Shown: piece after piece, positions 1 through 8,355 of the stretch
Position numbering within the stretch: position 1 is the first letter of the stretch
How the letters are laid out: every line of letters begins with the position of its first letter
Assembly (NCBI GenBank): GCA_008933675.1
Contig: WBUO01000007.1
Span: 1-50,517, forward strand
From: Dechloromonas sp.
Lineage (GTDB): Bacteria; Pseudomonadota; Gammaproteobacteria; Burkholderiales; Rhodocyclaceae
Length of the DNA: 50,517 bases
Reading direction: 5' to 3'
Notes under the pieces: model-generated
Told to the model about the DNA's origin: nothing
Database searches by the model: none
Seen by the model: only the letters and a program-made list of their open reading frames with translations
Translations under genes and position numbers: made by a program

Positions 1-1
1 C

Positions 2-1627
2 TCGCTGGCGGCTCACCTGCTGATGCTGCATGTGCTGGCCTTCGGTGGTTGGCAGATTCCGGCGGTGCGTCTGTTGTGGCTGGCGGCGCTCGGACTTTTC
101 CTGATCTGGCAGCCCTTCGTCGCCGGCGAGCGGCGGATCAGTGCCGCTCAGGGGGGCGTGCTGTTTCTCGTGGCGCTCGGCTCCACCTGGGGATTGGGGC
201 CCTGGCTGCTGTTGATCTGGTGCGGCGCGCTGGCCGCGGCGATCGGCGGACGGGTGTTGTGGACGGAGCGGCGCGGCGAGCGGGCCGGTTATCTGCTGGC
301 CTTCGGGTACGTCATCGGCGTGACGATCTTCGGTGTGGTGCCCGAGATTTCGCCCAAGGTGGTGCTCGATCCGCTGCCGCGCGAAGCCTTTGCCCGCCTG
401 ATGCCATTGCTGCTGCTGCTGCTCCTGATCTTTCCGGCGCGCGCGCCGCAGCGGCGGGCCGGCGATGCCTTCGATCTGTTCTACGGCATGCTGGTCTTTC
501 TGGTGCTTGCCGTCTTCGTGCTCGGCGCACTGGCCTACATGCTGGTTGGCGGTGTCGGCTATGTCGAGGCGCTGTTCTCGACCTCGCTGACCATGGCCGG
601 TGCCTTGCTGGTCGTCGCCTGGGCCTGGAATCCGCGCGGCGGATTCTCCGGGATCGGCTCGGCGGTTTCGCGTTACCTGCTTTCGGTCGGCATGCCCTTG
701 GAACAATGGCTGGTCCAGCTGGCCGAGGAGAACGAGCGCGAGCCGTCGCCGGAACGCTTCCTGGCGGCTGCCATGAATCGTCTGCAAGGCATGCCGTGGG
801 TGCTTGGCAGCGCCTGGCAGGCGGCCGGGAGGAGCGGAGAGTCGGGCGGTCGCACGGAACATACGCATCAGCTGCAGGCGGAGGATTTCGAACTGATCGT
901 CTATTTCCGTCTGCCACCGTCGCCGTCGATGCGCTGGCATGTCGAGTGGTTGCTGCGTCTGGTCGCCGAGTTCTATCTGGCCAAGCGCCAGACGCACGAG
1001 CTGCAGCGCCTGAATTATCTGCAGGCGGTATATGAAACCGGCTCGCGTGTCACCCACGATGTCAAGAATCTGCTGCAGTCGATGCAGGGGCTGTGCTATG
1101 CCGCCGCTCAGCCCGGTGACCCGGCCCAGCTGGCTGCGCTGCTCGGCAAGCAGTTGCCGCTGATTACCGAGCGCTTGCGCAATACCCTGGAAAAGCTGCA
1201 GACGCCGCAGGCCGAGATCCGCGAGCTGTCGCCTGCCGAGGATTGGTGGGGGCGTTTGCGAGCCCGCTATGCGAGCAGCGAATTGTCCTGGCAGGGGGCG
1301 CCGGAGCGCGGCGAGTGTTTGCCGGCCGGCTTGTTCGACAGTGTTGCCGAGAACCTGCTGCAAAATGCCCTCGCCAAACGCCAGCGGCAGCCTGGCCTCA
1401 CCATTGTCGTCAGCTTTGCCGACGGGAGTCTGAGCGTTGCCGATGACGGTGCCGAACTGTCGCCATCGCTGGCGGCCTCGGTGTTGCGCGAACCGGTGGA
1501 TTCGGAGGATGGCCTGGGGATCGGCCTCTATCATGCGGCGCGCCAGGCGGCGGCGGCCGGTTATCGGCTGGTGCTCAGTGAGAACCGGCCGGGTGGGGTG
1601 GTGTTCAGCCTGTCCGCGCGGCGCTGA
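2..1627 (+). CDS. prsK: PEP-CTERM system sensor histidine kinase PrsK (5' truncated by window edge)
   Basis: The reading frame is open to the left edge, so the start lies outside the window; the first internal ATG is at 23. The visible part has many hydrophobic membrane segments (roughly the first 200 residues after that ATG), a poorly conserved linker, then a kinase core. The phospho-acceptor histidine sits in THDVKN (codon 1055-1057). An N-box (ENLLQNA) and a G-box (DGLGIGLY) of the ATP-binding domain follow. The hydrophobic N-terminus, GAF-like linker and divergent H-box fit the PrsK family of exosortase/PEP-CTERM loci, which pairs with the sigma-54 activator PrsR. prsR lies on the other strand at 14589-16007. 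The 3' end overlaps the convergent cyclase gene by 23 bases. The family assignment is by recognition, not alignment. Confidence 0.85.
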   Translation, partial: SLAAHLLMLHVLAFGGWQIPAVRLLWLAALGLFLIWQPFVAGERRISAAQGGVLFLVALGSTWGLGPWLLLIWCGALAAAIGGRVLWTERRGERAGYLLAFGYVIGVTIFGVVPEISPKVVLDPLPREAFARLMPLLLLLLLIFPARAPQRRAGDAFDLFYGMLVFLVLAVFVLGALAYMLVGGVGYVEALFSTSLTMAGALLVVAWAWNPRGGFSGIGSAVSRYLLSVGMPLEQWLVQLAEENEREPSPERFLAAAMNRLQGMPWVLGSAWQAAGRSGESGGRTEHTHQLQAEDFELIVYFRLPPSPSMRWHVEWLLRLVAEFYLAKRQTHELQRLNYLQAVYETGSRVTHDVKNLLQSMQGLCYAAAQPGDPAQLAALLGKQLPLITERLRNTLEKLQTPQAEIRELSPAEDWWGRLRARYASSELSWQGAPERGECLPAGLFDSVAENLLQNALAKRQRQPGLTIVVSFADGSLSVADDGAELSPSLAASVLREPVDSEDGLGIGLYHAARQAAAAGYRLVLSENRPGGVVFSLSARR

Positions 1628-2909
1628 GGGGGAGGCGTTCCGACTCGCCTGTGTGGCCGGTGAGGCGGTAAACGGTGGTGTTGCCCTTGCCCTTCAGGTA
1701 CAGGATCTGCGGTTCGTCGAAGGCGAAGTCGTCGGCCAGCCGGCGGTAGGTCGTTTCGTCGACCTGGATCATGCCCGGTACGCCTTCGCTGGTGATCCGG
1801 CTGGCCAGATTGACGGTGTCGCCCCACAGGTCGTAGATGAACTTCTTCTTGCCGACGACGCCGGCGACGATGGGGCCGGTGCCGATGCCGATGCGGACAT
1901 CGAGGTGCATGTCGTTGACCGAGAAGTCACGGCGCAACAGGTCGCGCATGGCGACGGCCAGTTCGGCGATGGCGCGCGAATAGTTGCTCTGCTCGTTGTT
2001 CAGGCCGCCCGCCACCATGTAGGCGTCGCCGATGGTCTTGATCTTTTCGACGCCATATTGCTCGGCCAGTTCGTCGAAGGAGGAGAAGATGCGGTTGAGC
2101 ATGGCGAAGACCTGCTGCGGCGTCATGCCTTCGGCGATGCGGGTGAAGTTGACGATGTCGACGAACATGACCGTGACGTCGGCGAAGCCGTCGGCAATGG
2201 TCTGCTTGTCGTGCTTCAGGCGTTCGGCGATGGGGCCGGGCAGGATGTTCAGCAGCAGGCGTTCCGAGCGTTGCTGCTCTTCCTGCAACTTCTCGTGGGT
2301 GGCTTCAAGTTCGGCCTGGGCGCGGGCTTTCTCGATCACCGCATAGCGCAGCAGCAGGTAGACGATGCTGGAGATGGCCGCGAAATTGAGGGCAAAGAAG
2401 AAGACGCTGGTGTGCGTGGCGATCTTTGGCGCCGTTGTCGCCAGATTGTCGGCCAGGTAGTAGTCGAAGAAGCCGGAGAGGGCGGTCAGGAAGATGTAGG
2501 CGACGAACCAGGCGATGGATTCGCGCGGCCCGATGAAGAGGATGGCGCCGATCGGTGCCAGCAGTCCCCACAGGCTGGTGCCGCTGGCCGTGATGAAGTT
2601 GCCGATGCCCCACTGTACGGCGAAGGGGGCGAAGAGGAAGAGCGCCAGCTGCGAATGACGGAAGAGGTTGAAATTGCCGCTGTGGAAGAAATAGAGCAGG
2701 TTGCCGACGAGAAGGATCTGGAAGATGAAGGGTTCCGTCGCCGAGAACTGCGGCCCGAGCTGACCATAGAGAAAAAGCCAGAGCATCGAACCGAGGCAGA
2801 CCAGACCGGTGGCGAAGATCAGCAGGGATTTCTTCAGCCGGGTCTCGGCATCGTCATCGGGCTTGATGCCGGCGTTACGCAGGGAGAAAAGGAAGGCGGG
2901 CTGGCTCAC
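1605..2909 (-). CDS. Membrane-anchored class III adenylate cyclase
   Basis: The 434-residue protein has about six hydrophobic segments in residues 27-190, a short helical linker (192-225) and a C-terminal class III nucleotide cyclase domain (about 240-420). Both metal-binding aspartates are present (D251 in FVDIVNFT, D295 in KTIGDAYM). So are the purine-selecting pair K291 and D360 (YDLWGDTVN), and N367 and R371 of the transition-state pair. Lys plus Asp at the selector positions is the ATP-specific pattern, so it should make cAMP rather than cGMP. The start is GTG, with no good Shine-Dalgarno. It lies 103 bases downstream of the last pseudopilin gene on the same strand, so read-through from that operon is possible. 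The signal it senses is unknown. Confidence 0.88.
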   Translation of the reverse strand: MSQPAFLFSLRNAGIKPDDDAETRLKKSLLIFATGLVCLGSMLWLFLYGQLGPQFSATEPFIFQILLVGNLLYFFHSGNFNLFRHSQLALFLFAPFAVQWGIGNFITASGTSLWGLLAPIGAILFIGPRESIAWFVAYIFLTALSGFFDYYLADNLATTAPKIATHTSVFFFALNFAAISSIVYLLLRYAVIEKARAQAELEATHEKLQEEQQRSERLLLNILPGPIAERLKHDKQTIADGFADVTVMFVDIVNFTRIAEGMTPQQVFAMLNRIFSSFDELAEQYGVEKIKTIGDAYMVAGGLNNEQSNYSRAIAELAVAMRDLLRRDFSVNDMHLDVRIGIGTGPIVAGVVGKKKFIYDLWGDTVNLASRITSEGVPGMIQVDETTYRRLADDFAFDEPQILYLKGKGNTTVYRLTGHTGESERLPLSAARTG

Positions 2910-3012
2910 GGGGTCGGGGAGGCGTCATGGCGTCTGCATGGCCAGTGTGGCAGTGGTGGGAAGGCAGGTCAACCGGCCGGATCCGCCGGAGAACGGCGGC
3001 TGCTTGCGCAAG

Positions 3013-3762
3013 TCAAGGCAGGCGCCCGACGACGATCAGGCGGTTGTAAAGGAGGTGCGGCGATATCCAGAGAACGATATCGTCAAATTCGTTGGCGCCT
3101 GCCGGGGTGGGCGTGCGCGAGACGTACAGGCGGTCGGCATTGCCGTTGGCCAGTTCGTCGGCACTGCTGGGGGCGATTCCGCCATTTGTCCCGCGGGAGA
3201 AGACGAGCGCAACGGCGTTGGTCGCCAACCTGCTCCCCGCGGCGCATGCGGCCGAGGCCCCGCTTCCCGTGGCGCCATCCGTGGTGTTGCAGATGTTGAG
3301 ATCAGGGGCCAGGGCGCTGACGCTGGCATTCCAGGCAAGCTTCACCCCGTTGGCAGTCGTGAAGCACGAGCTGGGGCAGGATGCATGGGTGTAGGTGGTT
3401 ACGCCATAACGTATGGGATTGCCCCAGCCGTCGAGCGCATAGCCATTTTCGTCAGTTGGATACAAACCGAGCGTCAGGGCGGGCAGAAACCCATCCCACG
3501 GATTGTCACAGTTTCCGCCGCCGACCGGTTGTTCGATGCCGGTTGCTGCCGGTGCTGCGGGACAGGGGAGCCGGCCGTTGGCCGCGGCAAAGCCGAGCAA
3601 GGCGTCGCGTGCCTCGGCCAGCCGCCGTTGCGTTTCGGCTATGGCGACGGAATCTCTCTGGGCGACGATGGAGACCATCAGGCCTGTGGACAGCAGAGCG
3701 ACGATGACCAGCACGATCGCCAGTTCAAGCAGCGTGAAGCCATGCTGGGTCGCCCGGTTCAT
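3013..3762 (-). CDS. Minor pseudopilin with canonical type IV prepilin N-terminus
   Basis: The ATG at 3762 overlaps the stop of the upstream gene (ATGA) and places a classic prepilin leader at the N-terminus: HG followed by FTLLELAIVLVIVALLS, with Glu at mature position 5. A prepilin peptidase would cut after the glycine. The roughly 230-residue globular part carries a GRLPCP motif, a following cysteine and an LGL-P-D stretch, and is rich in Gly, Ala and Cys. The product is 249 residues, larger than most major pilins, which fits a minor pseudopilin at the tip of an MSHA or type II-secretion-like filament. It is the last pilus gene of the leftward operon. It shares its domain pattern with the gene directly upstream. 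I do not recognise a specific msh counterpart. Confidence 0.8.
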   Translation of the reverse strand: MNRATQHGFTLLELAIVLVIVALLSTGLMVSIVAQRDSVAIAETQRRLAEARDALLGFAAANGRLPCPAAPAATGIEQPVGGGNCDNPWDGFLPALTLGLYPTDENGYALDGWGNPIRYGVTTYTHASCPSSCFTTANGVKLAWNASVSALAPDLNICNTTDGATGSGASAACAAGSRLATNAVALVFSRGTNGGIAPSSADELANGNADRLYVSRTPTPAGANEFDDIVLWISPHLLYNRLIVVGRLP

Positions 3763-4691
3763 GGGCAGGGGGTCGCAGTGCACGGTGTAACTTCCATCGA
3801 GATGCCGTCCAGGATAAGTCGGGGCCGAGCGGGCGGGAGGGGAGAAATGTAGGTGACCAGGGAAAACCACAGTTCGGTGTTTGTGCCCGGAGAAAGCCAG
3901 TTGCGGGTGTCAGAATCAAAAATCAGGCTGTTCAGAGGCGTACCTGTCGGAGGAAATCCGCCATTATCGTTGTAGTGGCGGCGCAAGCCGTTCTCCAGCC
4001 CGAATGCTCCCTGAATCTCGGACAATACGCGATGGCGCATTGCCAGGAATAGCTCCCGGGTGGTGATGGTGATCACCTGGTCGTTGAAGTTCGACGCGGC
4101 TCCATTGCTGACGAAGGCGGGGCCGGTGGCATTGCCGAGATCAAGGTAGTTGGCGCTGTTCGGTGGGGAGGCCGGGCTTGGCTGAGGTCTTGTCTGGCCG
4201 GGAAGCGGAGCTCCCGGGGCAATCACCAGTGCGGCGATGTCGCTGGATGCCCCGTCCAGCTGGAGTAGACCATTGGCGACGCCGGCGCTGCCGAGGGGAG
4301 GGACGCCGCGAAAACCGGGGGACAGAACGTACCAGAGCGGTTCCCCCCCGGCATCTTTGGGTTCAACCAGACCCAAGGTCCGCCATGGAATACGCCCGAT
4401 TGATGTGGTCGAATTGGAGCACGCGCTCAGGGCATTGCCTTCGTTCAGTCCGCCTATCAAGGAGGTGTCTTCCGGGCAGGGTAGCCGGCCGGGAGTCGTG
4501 CGGTGGGAGGCTGACCAGGCGATCAATGCCGTTTTGGCATCCTGCAGAATCTGCTGCGATCGCAACGCCTGTTCTCGTTTCAGTTTGCTGCCGCTCCACG
4601 CCGACAGAAGCAGGCTGGCGGCAATGCCCATTGCCAGGAAGAGAAAGAGCAGCAGTGCGAAGCCACCCTCATGGCGACAGGAGGCGCGCAT
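3759..4691 (-). CDS. Minor pseudopilin lacking Glu5 (MshP/PilX-like leader)
   Basis: This 310-residue protein starts with a prepilin-like leader: a charged stretch ending in HEGG, then a hydrophobic helix FALLLFLFLAMGIAASLLL. Mature position 5 is Leu rather than the usual Glu, a trait of some minor pilins placed at the filament tip. The body repeats the pattern of the downstream pseudopilin (A-ALI-W-A, GRLPCP, Cys, RTLGL-P-DAGG), so the two look like old paralogues. The 3' end overlaps the next start as ATGA. The gene begins 2 bases after the mshK-like stop. The predicted role is assembly or tip component of the pseudopilus. The exact ligand or substrate is unknown. Confidence 0.75.
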   Translation of the reverse strand: MRASCRHEGGFALLLFLFLAMGIAASLLLSAWSGSKLKREQALRSQQILQDAKTALIAWSASHRTTPGRLPCPEDTSLIGGLNEGNALSACSNSTTSIGRIPWRTLGLVEPKDAGGEPLWYVLSPGFRGVPPLGSAGVANGLLQLDGASSDIAALVIAPGAPLPGQTRPQPSPASPPNSANYLDLGNATGPAFVSNGAASNFNDQVITITTRELFLAMRHRVLSEIQGAFGLENGLRRHYNDNGGFPPTGTPLNSLIFDSDTRNWLSPGTNTELWFSLVTYISPLPPARPRLILDGISMEVTPCTATPCP

Positions 4692-4693
4692 CG

Positions 4694-5038
4694 CTAACGG
4701 GAACCAGGGGTGATGTGGATGCGTCCGCCGCCGAGCAGGGACTGCCGCTCACCGCTGTCCGGATCGTAGCTGTCGCCGACCGGTACCGACGGGGCTGCCG
4801 CGTTGCCCGACCAGTCGGCCTGTCCGTTGATCCAGCGGGTGCTGCTGCCACCGCTGCGGCGGACTTCGCCATTGAGCGTGAAGGCACGCTGGTTGCCGCT
4901 GCCGGGATCCTGCAGGCGCAGGCGGTCGAGGGTCTGGCGCTGTTGCGGGGTCAGGAACAGGCGGCCGAGCGGTTCGGGCTCGGCCTGGGCGGCGGGGAGG
5001 ATGCTGAGCAATCCGGCGAGGAGGGCAAGGGTTTTCAT
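4694..5038 (-). CDS. mshK: MshK-like small periplasmic pilus assembly protein
   Basis: I chose the ATG at 5038 because it gives a clean signal peptide (MKTLALLAGLLSILPAAQA) and overlaps the upstream stop as ATGA. An in-frame start 45 bases further upstream would bury it inside the mshJ-like gene. The 114-residue product has, after the signal, a helix with LFLTPQQRQTLDRLR. This is followed by a short region (FTLNGEVRRSGGSSTRWING) typical of small PilP/MshK-type proteins that contact the secretin and inner-membrane complex. Its place between mshJ-like and pseudopilin genes supports this. Sequence conservation in this family is low, so the call leans on size, signal and position. Confidence 0.7.
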   Translation of the reverse strand: MKTLALLAGLLSILPAAQAEPEPLGRLFLTPQQRQTLDRLRLQDPGSGNQRAFTLNGEVRRSGGSSTRWINGQADWSGNAAAPSVPVGDSYDPDSGERQSLLGGGRIHITPGSR

Positions 5039-5637
5039 GATGCTCCCGCTGACTGGCGAACGGTGATCCAGCGCAGTTCGCATTCGCCGACCAGGTGGGC
5101 CGGTTCGTCGCTGCCGATGCCGCGTCCGGGTGGCGGGGCCAGCGTGCAGTTGCGGATCAGGACGAGAGCCTTGGCTTCCTGTTGCAGCCGGCTGAGAAAA
5201 CGCAGCAGATCCTCCTCGTGCAGCAGGTGCAGCTGGATGCGCATGGGGCTGGCGAAGTAGCTGTATTGCGGATTGCCGCCGTTATCCAGGGGCTTGCGGA
5301 TGCCGAATTCGTAGTTGATGCCGGGAATGCGCAGCTGGCGCTGGATGTCATCGAGCAGCTCGGTCCATTCCAGGCGGCGCTCCTCGCCGGCGATACCGGA
5401 CTGCTGCAGGCGCTGGAAGATTGCTCCCCGGTCGCGGAGCTCCTGTTCTTCGGTCCGGACCTGACGCAGGCGCTGTTCGATCTGCAGCATCCGGCTGCTG
5501 GCCTGATCCCGCTGGCGCTGGGCGAACACGGCGTCGTTGCTGCTCCACCAGGCGGCGAACGAGCCGAGGGCGATCAGCAGCAGTGCGCCGAGCAGCGGCC
5601 ATTGCAGCTTGACGAGGTCGCGGGTGGTGAATTTCAT
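5035..5637 (-). CDS. mshJ: MshJ-like (PilO/GspM-type) inner-membrane alignment protein
   Basis: The 200-residue product has a short cytoplasmic start, one membrane helix (about residues 12-31), a charged coiled coil (35-75) and a small alpha-beta periplasmic domain. This is the PilO/GspM plan. Such proteins pair with a PilN/GspL partner and link the cytoplasmic motor to the secretin. The partner is encoded directly upstream and its stop overlaps this ATG as ATGA, which predicts translational coupling and balanced stoichiometry. The stop in turn overlaps the mshK-like start. The function is inferred from architecture and operon position. Confidence 0.75.
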   Translation of the reverse strand: MKFTTRDLVKLQWPLLGALLLIALGSFAAWWSSNDAVFAQRQRDQASSRMLQIEQRLRQVRTEEQELRDRGAIFQRLQQSGIAGEERRLEWTELLDDIQRQLRIPGINYEFGIRKPLDNGGNPQYSYFASPMRIQLHLLHEEDLLRFLSRLQQEAKALVLIRNCTLAPPPGRGIGSDEPAHLVGECELRWITVRQSAGAS

Positions 5638-7157
5638 GGGGCGATCGTGCGGACGATTTCAACTGCGAAGGGGCGCACCTGCGCGCTATCGCCGGTGACG
5701 CCGATGCCCTCGCCGCCGCGCAAGGTGCGGTCCGATACCATGTCGTAGGGTGGTTGCAGGATGCGGACCGTGTTGTCGGGGTCGAGGCGCAGCAGGTCGA
5801 CAAACTGTTCGAAGGTCGCCAGGACCTGGCGGATCGTTGCCGCCGGGGCGAGCCGGACGTTGCCGTGAACGGTGGTGATCTCTTCCCTGCCTTCGCTGAC
5901 TGCCGAGGTGTCGCTGCTCTTGCGGCCGATCTGCCAGTCGATGCGGACGAGCGCAATGGCCGGTACCTGGTCGACCGCCCGGCTCAGGCGCCGCAGGGCA
6001 GCTTCCGGTTGGCGTTGCTGGCGGCTGAGTTCGGCATGCCGATCGGTCAGGCGGCGTAGCGTGTCGTTGTCGATGCCGAGTTGCGGGAAGCTGCTCGAGA
6101 TTTCCTGGTAGCGGGCTTGCATGTCGGCTTCCCGGGCCTGCAGTTCCTGTGTTTCATGGCGCAGGGTATGGGCGTGGTAGCTCTCGCGGGCGGCAAACAA
6201 CAGGCCGCCGAGGAGGGCGGTCAGGCCGAGGGCGAGGATGCCGCGGCGGATCCGGGCAAGCTGGAAATCGTGGCGGTGTGCCGCGCTGGCGAATTGCTGA
6301 CGGGGTGGCGAAGTGGCCAGCAGGTGCAGGTAGAGTGGATCGCAGCGATTGTCTTCGGGGGGCGTCTTGAGACCGAGTTTTTCGGCAGCATGATGGCTGT
6401 CGATGATCGAGAAACTCAGGTTGCCGCGGTCAGGGCAGGCATTGTCGATGGCCGGGATGGCTGGTGGGTAGGCAATGATGAAGACCGGCAGGTTCTCGTC
6501 GCGGCCGATCAGGCGCTGGCCGATCAGGTACTGCTGCAGTTTGGCTGCCTCGGCGGCAAAACTGCTGGCGATGCCGGCGATGCTGCTGTCGCTGATCGGC
6601 GCCATGCGCGAGAACAGCGTGCGGCCATCGACCACGTAGCTTTCGCGGATCGAATGATCCTGCATGCTGAGCAGCACGCTGCGTTTGGCTGCGCCGCCGA
6701 GTTTGTTGAGCAGGGGGCCGGCCAGTTGGGCGACGGTATAGATGCCGGCGAGCGGGACTTCGCTGTCGGCGATACGCTGCAGCCAGGGGTCGAAATGGGC
6801 CGGGTTGGTCAGTGCCGAGAGCAGCAGCTTCTCGTTCTTTCGACGGTTTTTCTCATAGCCGAGGGAAAAGGCTGCGGCCAGAGGCGAGCCCATGAAGTGC
6901 TGGCCGATCTTGCGGGTGATCAGGGCCTGGCGGTCGGCGCCCTGCAGAAAAGGTATGGTTTCAAGGACATGTCCTTCCTCGGCAATATTGGCAAGCAGCG
7001 AGAGGTGGCAATTCTGGCGATCCTGCAGGTAGTCGCGGAAGGCTGTCAGGCCTTGCTCACCGTTCTCGAAAACGCCCTCCGCGTGCAGCCTGCCCTGCCG
7101 CCAGGCATAGGCGGTCAGGCGGTGGGTGTTGAGATAGAGGAGGCAGTGGGCGCTCAC
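5634..7157 (-). CDS. mshI: MshI-like PilM-PilN-type assembly protein
   Basis: The 507-residue protein combines an actin-like PilM-type cytoplasmic region (about 1-290) with one membrane helix (306-323), a coiled coil (335-390) and a periplasmic PilN/GspL-like domain. In type IV pilus systems PilM and PilN are usually separate. MSHA and type II secretion systems use fused versions (MshI, GspL). The protein should anchor the extension ATPase to the inner membrane. The start is GTG at 7157, overlapping the upstream mshG stop as GTGA; no better start exists nearby. The last codons overlap the mshJ-like start as ATGA. Confidence 0.77.
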   Translation of the reverse strand: MSAHCLLYLNTHRLTAYAWRQGRLHAEGVFENGEQGLTAFRDYLQDRQNCHLSLLANIAEEGHVLETIPFLQGADRQALITRKIGQHFMGSPLAAAFSLGYEKNRRKNEKLLLSALTNPAHFDPWLQRIADSEVPLAGIYTVAQLAGPLLNKLGGAAKRSVLLSMQDHSIRESYVVDGRTLFSRMAPISDSSIAGIASSFAAEAAKLQQYLIGQRLIGRDENLPVFIIAYPPAIPAIDNACPDRGNLSFSIIDSHHAAEKLGLKTPPEDNRCDPLYLHLLATSPPRQQFASAAHRHDFQLARIRRGILALGLTALLGGLLFAARESYHAHTLRHETQELQAREADMQARYQEISSSFPQLGIDNDTLRRLTDRHAELSRQQRQPEAALRRLSRAVDQVPAIALVRIDWQIGRKSSDTSAVSEGREEITTVHGNVRLAPAATIRQVLATFEQFVDLLRLDPDNTVRILQPPYDMVSDRTLRGGEGIGVTGDSAQVRPFAVEIVRTIAP

Positions 7158-8353
7158 GTGGGAATCTTGCTGATGACGTCGTAGATCGGGCCGATGACCG
7201 ACAGCATAATCCAGCCGAGGAGGGCGCCCATGAAAAGCGTCAGCATCGGTTCGATCAGCGCCTGGGCCTTGCCCACCGATTCCTTGACGTCGCGCGTGTA
7301 GAAGTAGCTGACGTTGAGCAGGGCCTTGTCCAGGCCGCCGGTGTTCTCGCCGACGCGCAGCATGCGCACGACGAGCGGCGGAAACAGCCCGACATCGTGG
7401 AAGGCGCCGGCGACGTTGCGCCCCTCGCGGATCGATTGCTCGACGCGCTCCAGGGCCTGGCGGACGACACGGTTGCCGACGATGTCCTGGGTGGTGCGGA
7501 TCGATTCGAGAATCGGGATGCCGGAAGCGTAGAGCATGGCAAAGGTGTTGGCGAAGCGCGACAGGATGATCTTCTTGATGATCGGGCCCAGCACCGGCAG
7601 ACGCAGCTTGATGCCATCCAGACGGGTGCGGGCCAGCGGATTGCCGCGGACGACGAAATGCCCGGTGATGATGGCTGCTAGCGGGGTGACCAGGAAGACA
7701 TACCAGTAGTCGACGAGCAGATCGGAGACGAAGAACAGAGCCTGGGTCTGCAGCGGCAGTGCGTGTCCCATGTTTTTCACGAACAGCTTCAGCTGCGGCA
7801 CCATGTAGACCATCAGGAAGACGGTGGCGGCGATGACCACGGTGGCGACGAAGGCCGGGTACATCAGCAGCTTCTTGGTATGCGAGGCCAGCTCGTCTTC
7901 CCAGCGCAGCGATTCGCCGAGGCTGGCGAGCACTTCCGGCAACTGGCCGCTGGCTTCGCCGGCGCGGATCAGGTTGACCACCACCTGGCTGAACACGTCC
8001 GGGTGCGTTTCCATGGCCTGGGACAGCGTCTGGCCGCCCTCGATGTTCTCGATGAGGACGGCGACCACCTCGCGGAAGCGCGGGTGCTCGATCGAGTCGC
8101 GCAGGTCGGTCAGGCCGTCGAGCAGCGGCACACCGGAGCGGGCCAGTTGTTCGAGGTGAAAACAGAAGTTGATCAGCTCCGGTCGCGGAATGCTGCGCCG
8201 GCCGAACAGCGAGCGATGCTCGACCAGCTTGCCGGTGACCAGATCGAGATCCATGCGCTTCAGGCGCATTTCGAGATCGATCAGGTTGATGGCGTCGAGC
8301 CGCCCGTAGGTCATCCGCCCTTCGCCGCTGACCGCCTTGTAGTCGAACAGCAT
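7154..8353 (-). CDS. mshG: Type II secretion/MSHA inner-membrane platform protein MshG (GspF/PilC family)
   Basis: The 399-residue product has two repeats of the type II secretion F domain (about 64-187 and 267-388) and three membrane helices (about 163-185, 216-236 and near 370-392), the usual size and plan of GspF/PilC/MshG. Conserved stretches include LARSGVPLLDGL and LYASGIPILESI in the two repeats, and GEASGQLPEVL and GENTGGLDKAL. It forms the rotary platform on which the ATPase MshE works. The gene begins 2 bases after the mshE stop, and its stop overlaps the GTG of the mshI-like gene. Assignment to the F family is certain. The MSHA label comes from the surrounding genes. Confidence 0.92.
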   Translation of the reverse strand: MLFDYKAVSGEGRMTYGRLDAINLIDLEMRLKRMDLDLVTGKLVEHRSLFGRRSIPRPELINFCFHLEQLARSGVPLLDGLTDLRDSIEHPRFREVVAVLIENIEGGQTLSQAMETHPDVFSQVVVNLIRAGEASGQLPEVLASLGESLRWEDELASHTKKLLMYPAFVATVVIAATVFLMVYMVPQLKLFVKNMGHALPLQTQALFFVSDLLVDYWYVFLVTPLAAIITGHFVVRGNPLARTRLDGIKLRLPVLGPIIKKIILSRFANTFAMLYASGIPILESIRTTQDIVGNRVVRQALERVEQSIREGRNVAGAFHDVGLFPPLVVRMLRVGENTGGLDKALLNVSYFYTRDVKESVGKAQALIEPMLTLFMGALLGWIMLSVIGPIYDVISKIPT

Positions 8354-8355
8354 GG

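Noticed and set aside
2983-2999. CCGCCG-GAGAA-CGGCGG hairpin between the last pseudopilin and the cyclase gene, considered as a terminator
   Set aside because: No T run follows on the minus strand; it may still slow transcription, but I cannot support a call.
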